The notes below the pieces were generated by a model. It was not told the origin of the DNA and ran no database searches. It saw only the letters and a list, made by a program, of their open reading frames with translations. DNA of 64,000 nt, from the NCBI RefSeq assembly GCF_034702125.1, contig NC_085871.1, positions 36,585,659-36,649,658 of the forward strand, given 5' to 3'. The DNA is from Engraulis encrasicolus. Lineage: Eukaryota; Chordata; Actinopteri; Clupeiformes; Engraulidae. The position numbers and the translations under genes are program-made. Of this stretch, positions 19,655 to 30,355 are shown one piece after another (positions within the stretch are counted from its first letter, which is position 1; every line of letters starts with the position of its first letter).

Positions 19655-19795
19655 CAATGAAAAAGGAAGAAAGGAGTCGCACACTGGAGCTGAATGCAAA
19701 ATCAAAAACTGTATTAAACAAAGCCGAAAAAAGTAAATAAAACCGACAGACAAGGGACAAACATTTCGGGTCTAGCCCATCATCAGTGTTCCCAG
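19655..19795. repeat. Teleost dispersed repeat ('ACATTTCGGGTCTAGCCCATCATCAGTG')
   Basis: The block from 'GAAAGGAGTCGCACACTGGAGCTG' to 'CAAACATTTCGGGTCTAGCCCATCATCAGTGTTCC' has the look of a widely dispersed fish repeat that I remember but cannot name. No TSD was seen. Confidence 0.45.
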
Positions 19796-20014
19796 TTGTC
19801 ACTGCAAAGCAAACATACTGTATGTCTAAGTATACGGTATGGACAGTGTCCAGACTGCATTGTTTGTTTATCCTAGGGCCTATAGCTTTTATATAGCACA
19901 GGGCCCGAGGGCAAAACAGCAATAGGACCCCCATCAAAGTCCCTTCCCATAAGTCATTTCACTCTGTGGCCATCTTGGTTATGCCTCAGGGTTGCAATTT
20001 CAGATTAGTAAAAC

Positions 20015-20470
20015 CATGGGCATGGACTATAGTGTGGCGGATCAGCAGCAAGACGACTGAGGTCTTCTGCTTAGTTTCGGACCTTGTATTCTACTCGGCC
20101 TTTCACACAGACAGCGTCGACATGCACGGCCGGTGTGGTAGCTTTTGTGATATGCACCGGATTCTCATGCCCCCTGTATCTGCTTGTAGGGTAGACCGAA
20201 TAAAGTTAAGTACAGGGTACAGTTGAGGTAAATCAAATATACCTGTGTAACAAGACTCTGATCTAATTCCAAAGTGTAGGCATAACATAAATGACAGTCC
20301 CAAAACATTTGGTGACCATATCGAAGATTGTGTAATCTCTGTTTATGTTGACATTCGGTTCCTGCCATATCTTTGTCCCACATCGCTTGCCGTAGCCTCG
20401 TACAAGCAGATGTACATGTGCATGAGAATTCCTGTGCGTATCACAAAAGCTGCCACACCGGCAAAGGCCT
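20015..20470. mobile_element. Composite inverted-repeat element
   Basis: Arms at about 20130-20195 and 20395-20462 are imperfect reverse complements (CCGGTGTGGTAGCTTTTGTGATATGC versus GCGTATCACAAAAGCTGCCACACCGG). The sequence left of the arms (20060-20130, CTACTCGGCCTTTCACACAGACAGCGTCGACATGCACGGCC) is the reverse complement of part of the MITE at 51971-52332, so one element probably inserted into the other. No coding region. Confidence 0.6.
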
Positions 20471-21912
20471 GAGGTTTTTGAATGTCCCATGTCAACAACA
20501 TGCTAACAAAATGTCTGTGGCATTTCAGGTTGAGTTGGGAGGCTGCAGCAGGGGCCAACCTCCAAACTGAGAGCCACACCCACATCACCTGACAAATGAA
20601 TTTTACACAGTAAATACAAGTGTGACATTTTCCATGTTATTTTCCAGAAATACAAGTGTGACATTTTCCATGCCGTTTTTTTATTGTGTCATGTAGACAA
20701 CATTTTGCTGTTTGTGGAAGTGTGTTCTATGGTGACAGGCCTACCAGTGGAACAAGTGGCACGGATGCAAAGGAAATCCCTTCCCTGCTGCAGTATCTAG
20801 TTACCGTACAGTAAAAGACCAGTTTTTTTGTCCTACAGCTAGTTTATGCTTTTACATAACACTCATTTCCTTTTTCTTCTCCCATGAAGGTGTCTGTGGC
20901 AGGTATACCACCTCTCTCCACTGTCTGTAAATCCATGATGTGCTTCAGAAACTGTGACAACTGCTCCTAGAGAGAAACCATCTCCTTGACAACCAGACGT
21001 TCAAAAGCTTCCGCAGATGTCATGTCAGTGTTTACAGCTTTATTTTATGCTAGATGAGGACAGAAAAACACCCAACAGATGTATAAATTGTCAGTGTTAT
21101 AACACAGCACTAGTGTCCACTGTGAGGATAATACAGGGAGTATATCGAGTCGACAAACGCATTGTGAAATGCAGCTAAAAATGCATCCATCAACAGTTTA
21201 AATAAAGATAGGAAAAGTAAACATTGTCAGGGCCAATGCTTTCATTTATACAATTATTTCATTATTCCATTGCATGAAAAAAGACAACCAAGACTGTCCA
21301 AGACACAGTTAGTGGAGCACAAACACTCATAGCTAGGTCTACTATCGGCGTCCTCTGCATTTTCCATCTCTGAATAATCATTTGGTTAGTCACTTCAGTT
21401 ATCTACTGAGCTTTTTTACTCCATGATGGTAATATCTTCAAATTACGTGGGTTGTATATGGAAGTATGTAGGTTTGTATGTATGTCTGTATGTTTGTACA
21501 TAGGCCTGTGTCCTTTGCCATTCTTTATCTTTGACTGTGGGCCAGCCCCAGGCTCCAGTCTATGTTTTTTTCTGATGGCGCTTTATGCTCCACATGCATG
21601 GCACATGTGCAATAGTCTTGTGATGTTATGTGTATGTCCTGTCTTAAATGAGTCTACCTCAGGGATGCAAAATGAATTTCAGTGAATGGTTTTATTTTTA
21701 AAAAATGATTATTCTGGTTGTAGACTGTTGGCATTATAGGTAGAGAATTTTATACTGCAGCTGTTACTGTCACATGGCCGTGTTAAAGGTGAGGTCATCT
21801 ATAATGGATAGGGACTGCCTCCCTGTTTCCTTTTTATGTTGCAGTGGGTGTGTTCAATAGACACAGATTCCATTTCTTTACCGTTTTAATGTTTGACCCA
21901 TACATGTTACAG

Positions 21913-21915
<3 letters not shown>
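20471..21915. other. No feature recognised
   Basis: I see no exon, RNA gene or element ends apart from a short direct repeat 'AAATACAAGTGTGACATTTTCCATG' at about 20612 and 20647. Confidence 0.55.

Positions 21916-21987
<72 letters not shown>
21916..21987. repeat. (GA)n microsatellite
   Basis: About 72 bases of perfect AG repeat. Confidence 0.97.
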
Positions 21988-21989
<2 letters not shown>

Positions 21990-22443
21990 ACAGCCCATGT
22001 TCAGATGATGGATGCACATGACACAGCCGTTGTAATTAACAATGCCATCTGTTGGCATTTACTAATTGGTACTGTAATTCAAGGTTTTGGACAGCGTTGT
22101 TGTGCTGCTATGTTGGTTGTGAAGGTTGCCAGGACAGCCTCTCTCATGCTCAACAGCTGGTTAGAGTGTGGTTAGTGTGTACACTGTGAGGGCAATGCAT
22201 GATTTTGCCTTTCAAAACAAAAAAATACCTTTATTTGGAATTTTAATTCAGTTGTGTCAACATTCATCTGCGGTATACGTTTTTTTTGTTTGTTTATAAA
22301 CACGGTGTTGTGAGGAGAGGCAAGACACTGGCAGCCAACCACGTGAGCTAATATTTTGACCGACAGCGGTTTCCAACAATCAGAGGTTGAGTTGTGCGCA
22401 GCGAGGGTTGCGCAGCCAGGGGAAAACAAAAAATGAGAACCCA

Positions 22444-22790
22444 TGTATATACTCATGAACGATCATCCGGGTACTTTGCTCTTAAATTTGCGTTACGCCC
22501 CTTTATGGGTGAAAACAAACCGAATGTCTCATTGACTTACATGCTACATTGGCTAGCCTAAATGAATACATTCCATGCTTCAGCCACGGCTGTTTGGCTA
22601 TATTATTTGAACAACCGGCAACGGAGCACGTTTTCGGCATGTTGCGCGTGAACAACGCTAGTCTACAGGTCCGTATCTTTCGTTTATTAATCCCCAACAT
22701 CACCAATTGACTTGCATGTGTTGTTTTCCCCCACAAATGGGCGTAACGCACATGGAAAACGTCACGCCGTTCATGAGTATAGAGCAAAAA
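22444..22790. mobile_element. Foldback element with roughly 90-bp arms around a THAP fragment
   Basis: The left arm (about 22444-22550: ACTCATGAACG...GCGTTACGCCCCTTTATGGGTGAAAAC...TTGACTTACATG) and the right arm (about 22704-22790) are imperfect reverse complements. The loop between them holds the start of a THAP-type coding sequence. TSDs were not resolved, so the outer boundaries are approximate. Confidence 0.65.
22530..22640 (-). pseudogene. THAP zinc-finger N-terminal fragment
   Basis: On the minus strand from an ATG at 22640 the frame reads MPKTCSVAGCSNN.AKQPWLK, the characteristic start of a THAP C2CH zinc finger (Met-Pro, then Cys-x4-Cys at residues 5 and 10). The fragment enters the left hairpin arm and loses similarity before the Trp and the Cys-x2-His half of the finger. 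THAP domains occur in P-element/THAP9-like and other transposases and in host transcription factors. Between hairpin arms it is best seen as a transposon remnant. Confidence 0.6.
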
Positions 22791-22861
22791 TCTTTCTCAA
22801 TCAGCTGAGGCCTGAGTGGGGATGGGTGCACTCCACATGCAGTGTACATAAGAATAAAGAG

Positions 22862-23225
22862 AAATCAAGTCAGGTGATTACCTCCAAGGAGGTTATGTTT
22901 TCGGTCGTGTTGGTTTGTCTGTCTGTCTGAGTTTTTGTCTGTCTGTCTGTCTGTCAGCAGGATAACTCAAAAAGTTATGAACAGATTTTGATGAAATTTT
23001 GTGGAGTTGTTGGAAATGATAAAAGGAACAAGTCATTCAATTTTGGTGGTGATCCGGATCACGATACGAATGCAGGAATTTATATCTATATTCTTCACCA
23101 TTGCAGGACAGGGCGAATTTTGACATTCCAGTTTCTAACTACACAAAAACAAGACAGAAGGACTTTAAAAAATAGAGTGTAACATAGTCAAGTGTTTTGC
23201 ACTCAAGTGCATTTCTAGTTGTGAT
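22862..23225 (+). repeat. Dispersed repeat beginning ACCTCCAAGGAGGTTATGTTTTCGGTCG
   Basis: The segment 'CCTCCAAGGAGGTTATGTTTTCGG', a TCTG-rich run, 'AGGATAACTCAAAAAGTTATGAACAGATTTTGATGAAATTTT' and 'TTTTGGTGGTGATCCGGATC' matches my memory of a repeat widespread in fish and marine invertebrates. It has no coding capacity. The end is approximate. Confidence 0.55.
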
Positions 23226-23988
23226 ATAACATAATGACATACAAAGCACATAATCAATGTTACATCCAAAGGTCCTAATTTCCTCTCATTATGATGAATG
23301 TGAATTTTGTATGGGATTGAATTTGCAATAGCATGTGATATCTCTCATCCTACCGCATTAAAAACATCAGTCTTTCCAATCCAGGCCGCCTGTTTAGCCG
23401 CCACGCTGGATAGCCTTCCATAGCACGCAATGTGGCCAGAATGGAGCTAATTCATTTTCCAATCATGGACAAGTACAACAGCCCTCTGCCTTGCTGGTGG
23501 CCAAGTGGTAGCGAAAATGATTATGGCAGAACCACACAGAGATTTCCTGTTGTTAATAGTACAATCAGAGCACTAGAGCTCCCCAGGGCTGTGTTTAGCA
23601 GTAGGGAGAGATAGCCTGTGGGAACACCATGCACCCATGAATACTAAGTAGACCCAAATGCATTCTCTTTGCAATTACAATGAAAACCCTGCCTTACAGT
23701 CATCCCACTTGACAATCTCAAATAAACAGGAGATGTTAAAGGAGAACTATGCACAGTTTCTGCATGCAGTTGTACTGCTCACGCTACCCAGATTCAAATA
23801 AACCAGGATACGTTCAATTCCAGCCAATGTCTACATGCAGTTGTATTACTCACGCGTCATGCCACTTGACTCATCAGTACCCCAAGACAAGTCTCTTCTT
23901 TTTTGTTCAATCCAGGTCCTGGACAGGAAATCGAGCCATGTATTTTTTTTACATATTTTTTTTTACATATTTACATATTTTTTGCAAG
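23226..23988. other. No feature recognised
   Basis: No exon or element ends were seen. T-rich sequence with TTTACATATT motifs at 23940-23985 precedes the LTR retrotransposon. Confidence 0.55.
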
Positions 23989-24097
23989 TGTGACGGGCAC
24001 TTGCCCTGGCTCTTTAAATCTTAGTTAGGTCCTGATTGGTTGGCAGCCCTGCACGTGTCACATGACCTGGTAGCTCCAATTTTCCCTTTGTTCTTAA
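23989..24097 (+). repeat. 5' LTR, part a
   Basis: It begins TGTGACGGGCACTTGCCCTGG and matches 33468-33576 with two differences seen. It stops at the TTAA target site (24094-24097) of the inserted 6.5-kb element and resumes at 30607. Confidence 0.93.
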
Positions 24098-24425
24098 AAG
24101 GATCCCCGGCTATTTAGACTTTCATTTCTTAAAAGATACATATTAGTGTCAGTTATAATAAAATTCTATTGAAAACCTGGTTGATGTCTTCGTTTTCTAA
24201 AATTATTAAAAAATAATTAAACACGCAGGTCGCCATTTTTCGCGATGCTGGACAGTGACGTCGTGAAGTTGTACCAGCCGGCTTCGAACCTTTGTTCTGG
24301 TAACGGCTCAGCGACATGCACTTGCTTGCTGCATGGCATCTGCTCAGCCGTTTTAATTTGAGAGAAACATTACAGCTTTTGTGTGTAAAATATGAAATGG
24401 GGATATACTGCCATCTATTGGTGGG

Positions 24426-24656
24426 TTGGTGCACTGTCAGCAGCCAACATCATCACCCTTCAGCCAGAGACGGTTTCTTTGCTTCAGCGAGTCGACGTCC
24501 ATGTCACATTCATCAGGTATCCGAAAGCCAAACACGAGTGGAGGATGCCATCTTCTAGCTAGCATTACAACGAAGATAAACCTGTGGTGGCTATCTAATA
24601 AGGCAGACGACTGTGAACCAAATCTCCACCATTATTTGTTGGAGACACTTACTCAG
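24426..24656 (+). pseudogene. Plus-strand gene in the TTAA element: putative exon P1
   Basis: An open frame from an ATG at 24426 (MVHCQQPTSSPFSQRRF...) runs to a splice-donor-like ACTCAG|GTATGT at 24656/24657. The end of the peptide, LLETLTQ, continues in frame into P2 (VTRKYPDLAHSALVQ) before a stop, so joining the exons is plausible. The family is not recognised. The frame damage in P2 and P3 marks the gene as decayed. Confidence 0.4.
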
Positions 24657-24940
24657 GTATGTAGGAAATGTTTGGAGGGTTGCCAATGCCTTTAACTTTA
24701 CAAAACGTATGAGCTAGCCTGCTTGCTAACGTCAGACTATATGAATAGTCTTGTTATTGTATGGGTACGAAGCTACAGTAAACAATCATATGATCTAATT
24801 AAATGGGAACAGGTGTAATTACTGTAAGCTTGCCATCTTTCCTTATGTGACAGAATCAAGTCTTTCTTGGCTAACCAAGAGTTAGCAATTTTACCGAGAT
24901 GGCAAGCTTGCACTGAGTATGAATTGTTAATGTTTGTTAT

Positions 24941-25413
24941 CAGTGTTCAGTTATCAGTTGCTACGCATTACAAAAGTAATTAATTAGCCTACTGTAGTGC
25001 ATTACTATTTTGCAGTATGTTAATGTAAGGCATTACAGGGCAAAAATCTGTAACATTTACTTATTTACAATGCTAAATAACTTACAATGCATTACAATGA
25101 CCTGGATATAGTGGTATTCAGTGTGGTGGGTCAGAAAGAGATCTATCCCTGAACCTGGTAGTTCTTAGTCTGCATGCTGCCAAAAACACCTCCTGGATGA
25201 GATTTGAAAAAGTCATGACTCATGAAATTCATTTACACCATAATAAATCGCCAGATCCATATTTAGGCCTACAGTTAGCCTATTTTTGCGAAAGTAACTT
25301 AAGTAATGCAAAAGTAATGCCTTGCATTTTAAATATAGTATTGTTGTAGTGTAAGTGATTCTTTTGAAAAGACAGCAACATGCAATCAGTAATGCATTAA
25401 CTGCCCAACACTG
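24941..25413. mobile_element. hAT-type element (473 bp) nested in an intron of the TTAA element's gene
   Basis: It begins CAGTGTTCAGTTATC and ends AATGCATTAACTGCCCAACACTG. The 8-bp flanks TTTGTTAT (24933-24940) and TTTATTAT (25414-25421) match at 7 of 8. The interior is rich in GTAATGCATTAC-type sequence, a common teleost hAT MITE pattern. A truncated relative lies at 10940-11215. Confidence 0.85.
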
Positions 25414-25425
25414 TTTATTATGCAG

Positions 25426-25556
25426 GTGACCAGAAAATACCCTGACCTTGCTCACAGCGCCTTGGTCCAGTGACATCTGTCAAGAAAGTAGCAGACAAAC
25501 TGGGCCCATATCCTGGAGTAGATTATGGAGCAGCAGCACCCAGACCCAAAACAAAG
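25426..25556 (+). pseudogene. Plus-strand gene in the TTAA element: exon P2
   Basis: It is bounded by TTATGCAG| and ACAAAG|GTACAT. The 3' part reads TSVKKVADKLGPYPGVDYG followed by AAAPRPKTK in a clean frame that enters P3 at phase 0. The 5' part continues P1 in another frame, so one frameshift separates them. The peptide looks like real protein sequence, but I cannot assign a family. Confidence 0.5.
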
Positions 25557-25968
25557 GTACATTCCCCTCACTCCAACTAGCATACAGTTAAGCCTACACT
25601 GCAGTTCACTTTACAAAAATGTCACATCCATGGAACTCCGATACACTTGTGACGTTGCACTAAAATAATTCTGAAAAAGACCTTTCTCCCCCCTGCTCTC
25701 CCAGTTTTGATGAAGGGGAAGATGTATGAAAATGTTCCCTTGTTTGGCTAGTGACACATTTTTCAGAGTGAGACGGATAAACATAGCATAACTAAGCAAG
25801 ATCACAAGCATCTATGCTACTTTATATCAGCCTACCTGTAGTTTCTGTATCATTAAGTGCCTGTGCTACAGTACTTCAAATTACCTTCATTTATCAACTG
25901 ATGCAATGTGTTTTCCTTCACATTTTCTTTTCCCAATATCAATGGCCTAGCTTAGATGGGGAACCTAT

Positions 25969-26271
25969 GAGTGCTTTCCAATATGCGACCTTGCGTCCTC
26001 CACTTGTGCTTGTGACCTCGCTTCGCCTCCTGGCCCCTCCTCAGTGGAGAAAACAAACTTTCCAGCCGTCAGCCTTGCCAAAACAATTTTTGGGGCACTG
26101 TTTTTCATTCACCATCCCAATTGCAAATGATAAAATGACATTTGAAATGTGATTTTGAAAGATATTGAAATATAATGCTGTTGTCAGTGATGTCATCATG
26201 ACGTATCACTTCCTGGTACGAGGCCACAAGCACAAGTGGAGGACACAAGGTCACATATTGGAACGCAACCC
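25969..26271. mobile_element. Inverted-repeat MITE (303 bp), copy 2 of the AT-flanked family
   Basis: It begins GAGTGCTTTCCAATATGC and ends CATATTGGAACGCAACCC, with AT on each side (25967-25968, 26272-26273). It is collinear with 5414-5720 over its full length, including the central AAATATAATGCTGTTGTCAGTGATG. It lies in the intron between P2 and P3. Confidence 0.82.
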
Positions 26272-26498
26272 ATGTCTTAAAGGCCGTTTGCACTTCAGGT
26301 TGTTTTATCGGGCCCCCGATGTAATTTTAATGTTGTGCAGCTTGATATGAAATGACATATTTTGTAATGGAATCTTAGAAAATACATTTGAAATACAATT
26401 AAGCTAAATTCATGGGTCGGACCCTTCGAAAGAAAAAGGTTCCCCACCCCTGGCCTAGGCAGTATGTATCAACCTAAATTTCCTGTAACTCTCTGCAG

Positions 26499-26690
26499 GA
26501 GATGACACTGGAGGACCAGGTCTGGTATTTGATGGCCTGCTAGAGTAGCGGAACAGGCATGGTGTCCCATCTCCAGCAGGAACACCTGGGGTACCTGTGG
26601 GAACTGCTCAGACATGCCGACCAGGAGAGGAAGTGCTGCGGTCCGGACCCACCAGCTCACTTTTTTAAACAAAGTCATTACTTGTAAATA
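26499..26690 (+). pseudogene. Plus-strand gene in the TTAA element: exon P3
   Basis: It starts after AACTCTCTGCAG|. In frame with P2 it reads EMTLEDQVWYLMAC, then a stop (TAG), then continues open as SSGTGMVSHLQQEHLGYLWE and on to a stop near 26688. The single in-frame stop and the conserved-looking sequence on both sides suggest a recently inactivated coding exon. A polyadenylation signal AATAAA at 26805-26810 follows. The family is unknown. Confidence 0.5.
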
Positions 26691-26894
26691 GATGTAAAGC
26701 TTGCACATTCAATTGGTTTAGGCACATTGGTTTACGGGGTTTTTTAATTTTTTTTACATGTTTCAGTATGTCAAGTGCAAATTCTTACTTTGTTTAGTAA
26801 TACAAATAAAAAAAACTGAAAACAGAGTCAGCACTGTATTTTTATATCAAGAATAGAAAGATTCTCACAACAACAAAGTTAAAAGTAACATTAA

Positions 26895-27227
26895 AGGGAC
26901 ACTGTGCAGGAAATGGTCAAAAAAAGGTACTGCAACTATGCTGCTTCCTGAAATTGGGCTGCCTATTGCCAAATTTGATTTTAACATGAATATTTAAGTA
27001 TTTAACAAATATTTTCGAGTATGGTCCAAGTACAGTCATTTTTGGAAATTCAAAATGGCGGACAATGGAGAAGATCCCCCTTTTCATGTTTGAAAAGTGC
27101 AATTTTTCCAGTCATAATGAATACTTAATTTGATGCTGGTGGTAAGTATTCATGAAAAAGGTAACATTAGTGAATGGGCAGCATGAATTCTGGAAATAAA
27201 CAACTAAAAATCTCACACAGTGTCCCT
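26895..27227. mobile_element. TTAA MITE (AGGGACACTGTG family), copy 1, 333 bp
   Basis: It begins AGGGACACTGTGCAGGAAATGG and ends CTCACACAGTGTCCCT, flanked by TTAA (26891-26894) and CTAA (27228-27231, one substitution). Full-length relatives lie at 52657-53015 and 58829-59187. It carries the family's ATTCAAAATGGCGGAC and AGATCCCCCTTTTCATG blocks and has a small internal deletion. Confidence 0.92.
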
Positions 27228-28603
27228 CTAAAGAAATGTACATGTTTGTCACTACAGCCCAATAAGCATATTTATTGTCTTCAGGATGTAGGTGGTCATG
27301 AGGTGCAGCCATCATGGTCTATCAGCAGCTGCTTGGAACCCCGATCCTGTAGAACGAGAGCACATTTCCAGATGTATGCACATAGTGCTATTACATTATA
27401 TGGTCAACAATAAGTGTTATTGTAGATGATGGCGCGCAAAGTTGCACATGTGAAATATAAGCAACTGTCTCACATAACATGAAATCTTAATTGAGAAAAA
27501 TGGAACCGGTTGAAAAATATTGTGCATCACAGTATAGATTGGACACGATTTAGGTTTGAGGTACTTTGGTAGACACACAGCTGTCCAAATATTCTTCATT
27601 TTGGTTCTAATTGATGTAATCAACTTCCAGTCAACAAAAAGACATACCGGTATGTAAGTCAAGTAAGATCTAACAAATCAGCTAAAGAAGGCTTTGAGTC
27701 AACATACACAACCAACGTACCCTTAAACTAGGAACCTACTGACCTTTGTCTCTTTACTCAGTGCACTTACTGAATTCAAAGATGGCAAAAGTATGAAATC
27801 AAGGCACAATTTCAACATGCAACTGTACTGATCATGATACCCTGCACTTGTCAGTACCTAATGATGCAGTATGTGTTCATTCAGCCTTTTTCTAAGATCC
27901 TGGGCATTCTAATAAGGACATGGCATTTTGTGTTGGTTTAGATATTTGAAAAAGCCCAATAGAATATCATTTCAGAAAGGGCCACACAAAAGTAGGCCTA
28001 CATGTTGTTAAGGGTAGCATGAGAAAAACTGCATATTGAAATTGGCAATACTTGTCTTCCATAAATATAGTAAATAACACACATTGTGGTCGCACAATAG
28101 CGCATGAGAACTGATACTCACCATCAGAGCTCTAGTTTCTGTTCAAGACTGACGTTCAGATTCATCATCACTGAAAAGAAACATACGACAGAAAGATGGA
28201 GGAGGGAGTGAGAAAGACACACACAAACGCACACACCATCGGTGCCAGGTAAACGGTTTTAAAATAAAGACTGTAGGTTATGTTTCACCTGAAATGGCCG
28301 ACAATAACGGGACAGGCATCAATTTGGGTTTTTTGAAGTTGGTGCAAGCCCTCCTTCATACCTGCACAAATATGTACTGTGTTAGATTCAGATATAAAAC
28401 CAAGATTTACAGTAGCCTACCCAGAAGGTAGGCTACTAAATACATCTCTAAAACAATTTTTTTTAATCACTAGTCAATACCAAAAGTAGACACTGACTGT
28501 GAATAGACAACAGATCTCAGACTCAAACCATGTCGTACCACTACATTAGTCTCAGTAGCCAACTCGGTGCACGTTGCCACATATGCTAGTGATATTTCGA
28601 GAT

Positions 28604-29770
28604 TAGAGGTGCTTAACTCGAATCTTTGAGGCGTCCGGATTGATTGGATCATTCCAAGGAGGGTACCCGGATTAGACGGATCAATCGGATCACACGGATC
28701 ACTTATTTAAAATAATTAAAAATAAATAAAAAATAATGTATTTTTTAAAACGTTTCTGCCGTTAAGTAGCTATGCGCCTCGCCTTTGTTGTTCCATTTAT
28801 CAATTCACGTTGATAAATCAAAGAGTAAGACAGTTTGATCAACAAAACTCACTTTATGAATGTAACAGTTCCTAAACTCATGCTGCGATCCGACCCACCT
28901 GGGTCTCCTCACTAAACATGCAACCACAACTCGAACAGCCTTTGGCAGCAGTGAAACGGCATGTTCCTGATTTCGCAATAAATAATGTGTGTGTTTGTAG
29001 CCCATTTAAGACTAAAAGTCAAACATTTGGGAGCAGAAGTCTAGTTGAGCAGGGACAGTCAGGAGGCGAGCAGCAGATGACCACTCGCTTCCGCTGCCGA
29101 GTTGCCTTGCGACTCACACACTCGTGGCAAAAACGAAACTTAAGCGATTGATCCGATCCGTAGGGGATTCGCTGCTACCAACAACTCAGTCAGGATTCGT
29201 CTCACCGAGTCGCCGAGGGCGCCGCTGCTGAGTGAGGGGAGTGACGGCAGCAGTGGCTTTAAAGACTGTAGCCTACGCTGTAACGCAGTGAGTGATCGAG
29301 TCACGTCTGTAGACTATAATTTCCCTAAGAGTAGCCTACAGACTGAGATGTTAAAGCGTTGGCAGAGCACTATTAACATTAAAATGTAGACCTCAACAGA
29401 GTCAGAAGCACACGCATAGGGAGCGGGGATCCGCGACTCAAACACTCAATTGGCCACAACATAGGCTGGACGGGTCAAACAGGCTCGATGAATGACGAGG
29501 CGGGAGTTGGTTCAGTTTTACTCAGTGAGTGTTCGTGACTGAACAGCATACTAGGGAGATTAGAGAATGGCTGTTGTAGTCAACTAAAGAGGATAGCCTA
29601 TATTCCGGTTTCACAATTTCTCGCGCTGTAACTGCCATTTTGTTGACATATTAATGAAATGCCGTCTGACCCGCCTTTGGCGGCTCAATGCACGACAGCC
29701 ATCCGGTCTGTTCGGATGAGGTCTTTACCCGGCTCTCCAACCGGATCCTCCGGGTTTTTTATCATCTCTA
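28604..29770. mobile_element. hAT-type element of the TAGNGGTG group (1167 bp), copy 1
   Basis: It begins TAGAGGTGCTTAACTCGAATC and ends TTTTTTATCATCTCTA, flanked by a perfect 8-bp TSD TTCGAGAT (28596-28603, 29771-29778). A second full-length copy lies at 62276-63397 with a different perfect TSD. Both contain a long conserved interior (GTCCGG/ATCCGGATTAGACGGATCA, CGAGTCGCCGAGGGCGCCGC, GCCATTTTGTTGACATATTAATGAAATG) without an intact ORF. Confidence 0.95.
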
Positions 29771-29906
29771 TTCGAGATAGGTTACATTTTTTCTCACATC
29801 AGCTGGTCACTGCACCGCGGCATTTGAACTAAGTAAAACCGTCCAAGTAGCCGCAAATACATTTTTTGGATTGACAACACATAGAAGTAGTGTTAACAAC
29901 ACTTAC

Positions 29907-30355
29907 TGTGGTGTGGAGTAAGGTGGTCTTCCTCTGTGATGAGTGGCGACGAGTCTGATTTGCCTGATGTTACCGTAGCATAGTTGTCTTCTCAGGAGAG
30001 CACACAGCATCTTATCTGTCACGTTTTTAACGCACATTTCACTCGCTTCCCTGGACTTTTTAGACTCCGTATGGGGGGTGATCGTCGGGCAAGCCTCTGG
30101 TTTTAGCTTAGGCTTATAGCCAATCGCTCCCGGTGAGGTCTTCCATCAGTGGAAGTCGACTAAATCCATTGAGGAGAAAATGCTGGGCTCAGCGCCACTT
30201 TTAGGAAGCTATATAGCTAGCTAGCTGTACTCCGTCCATGGCATCCTCCCACCTTTTCTCCCCTTCTTGTCCTTTGGAAATATAAATATAGTGACACCAC
30301 TCCCCTTATTGCCTTTCGATTGGAAATTACATCCGAAAGTAGCACAATGTGGCAT
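29907..30355 (-). pseudogene. THAP zinc-finger exon of the TTAA element
   Basis: From an ATG at 30355 the minus strand reads MPHCATFGCNFQSKGNKGSG, then IFPKDK: the first half of a THAP C2CH finger with Cys4 and Cys9. After one frameshift comes WEDAMDG (the conserved THAP Trp). After another comes [TGA]AQHF, where TGA replaces the expected Cys codon of the Cys-x2-His half. PLMEDLTG follows, then YKPKLKPEA.PTI, which resembles the end of the domain and its Pro-rich exit. The frame continues (SKKSREASEMC...) to a consensus donor CCACA|GTAAGT. It is the DNA-binding N-terminus of a transposase-like protein, inactivated by frameshifts and a Cys-to-stop change. Confidence 0.72.

Noticed and set aside
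26469..26708. 79-codon minus-strand ORF in the TTAA element
   Set aside because: Overlaps plus-strand exon P3, whose frame joins P2 at matching splice sites.
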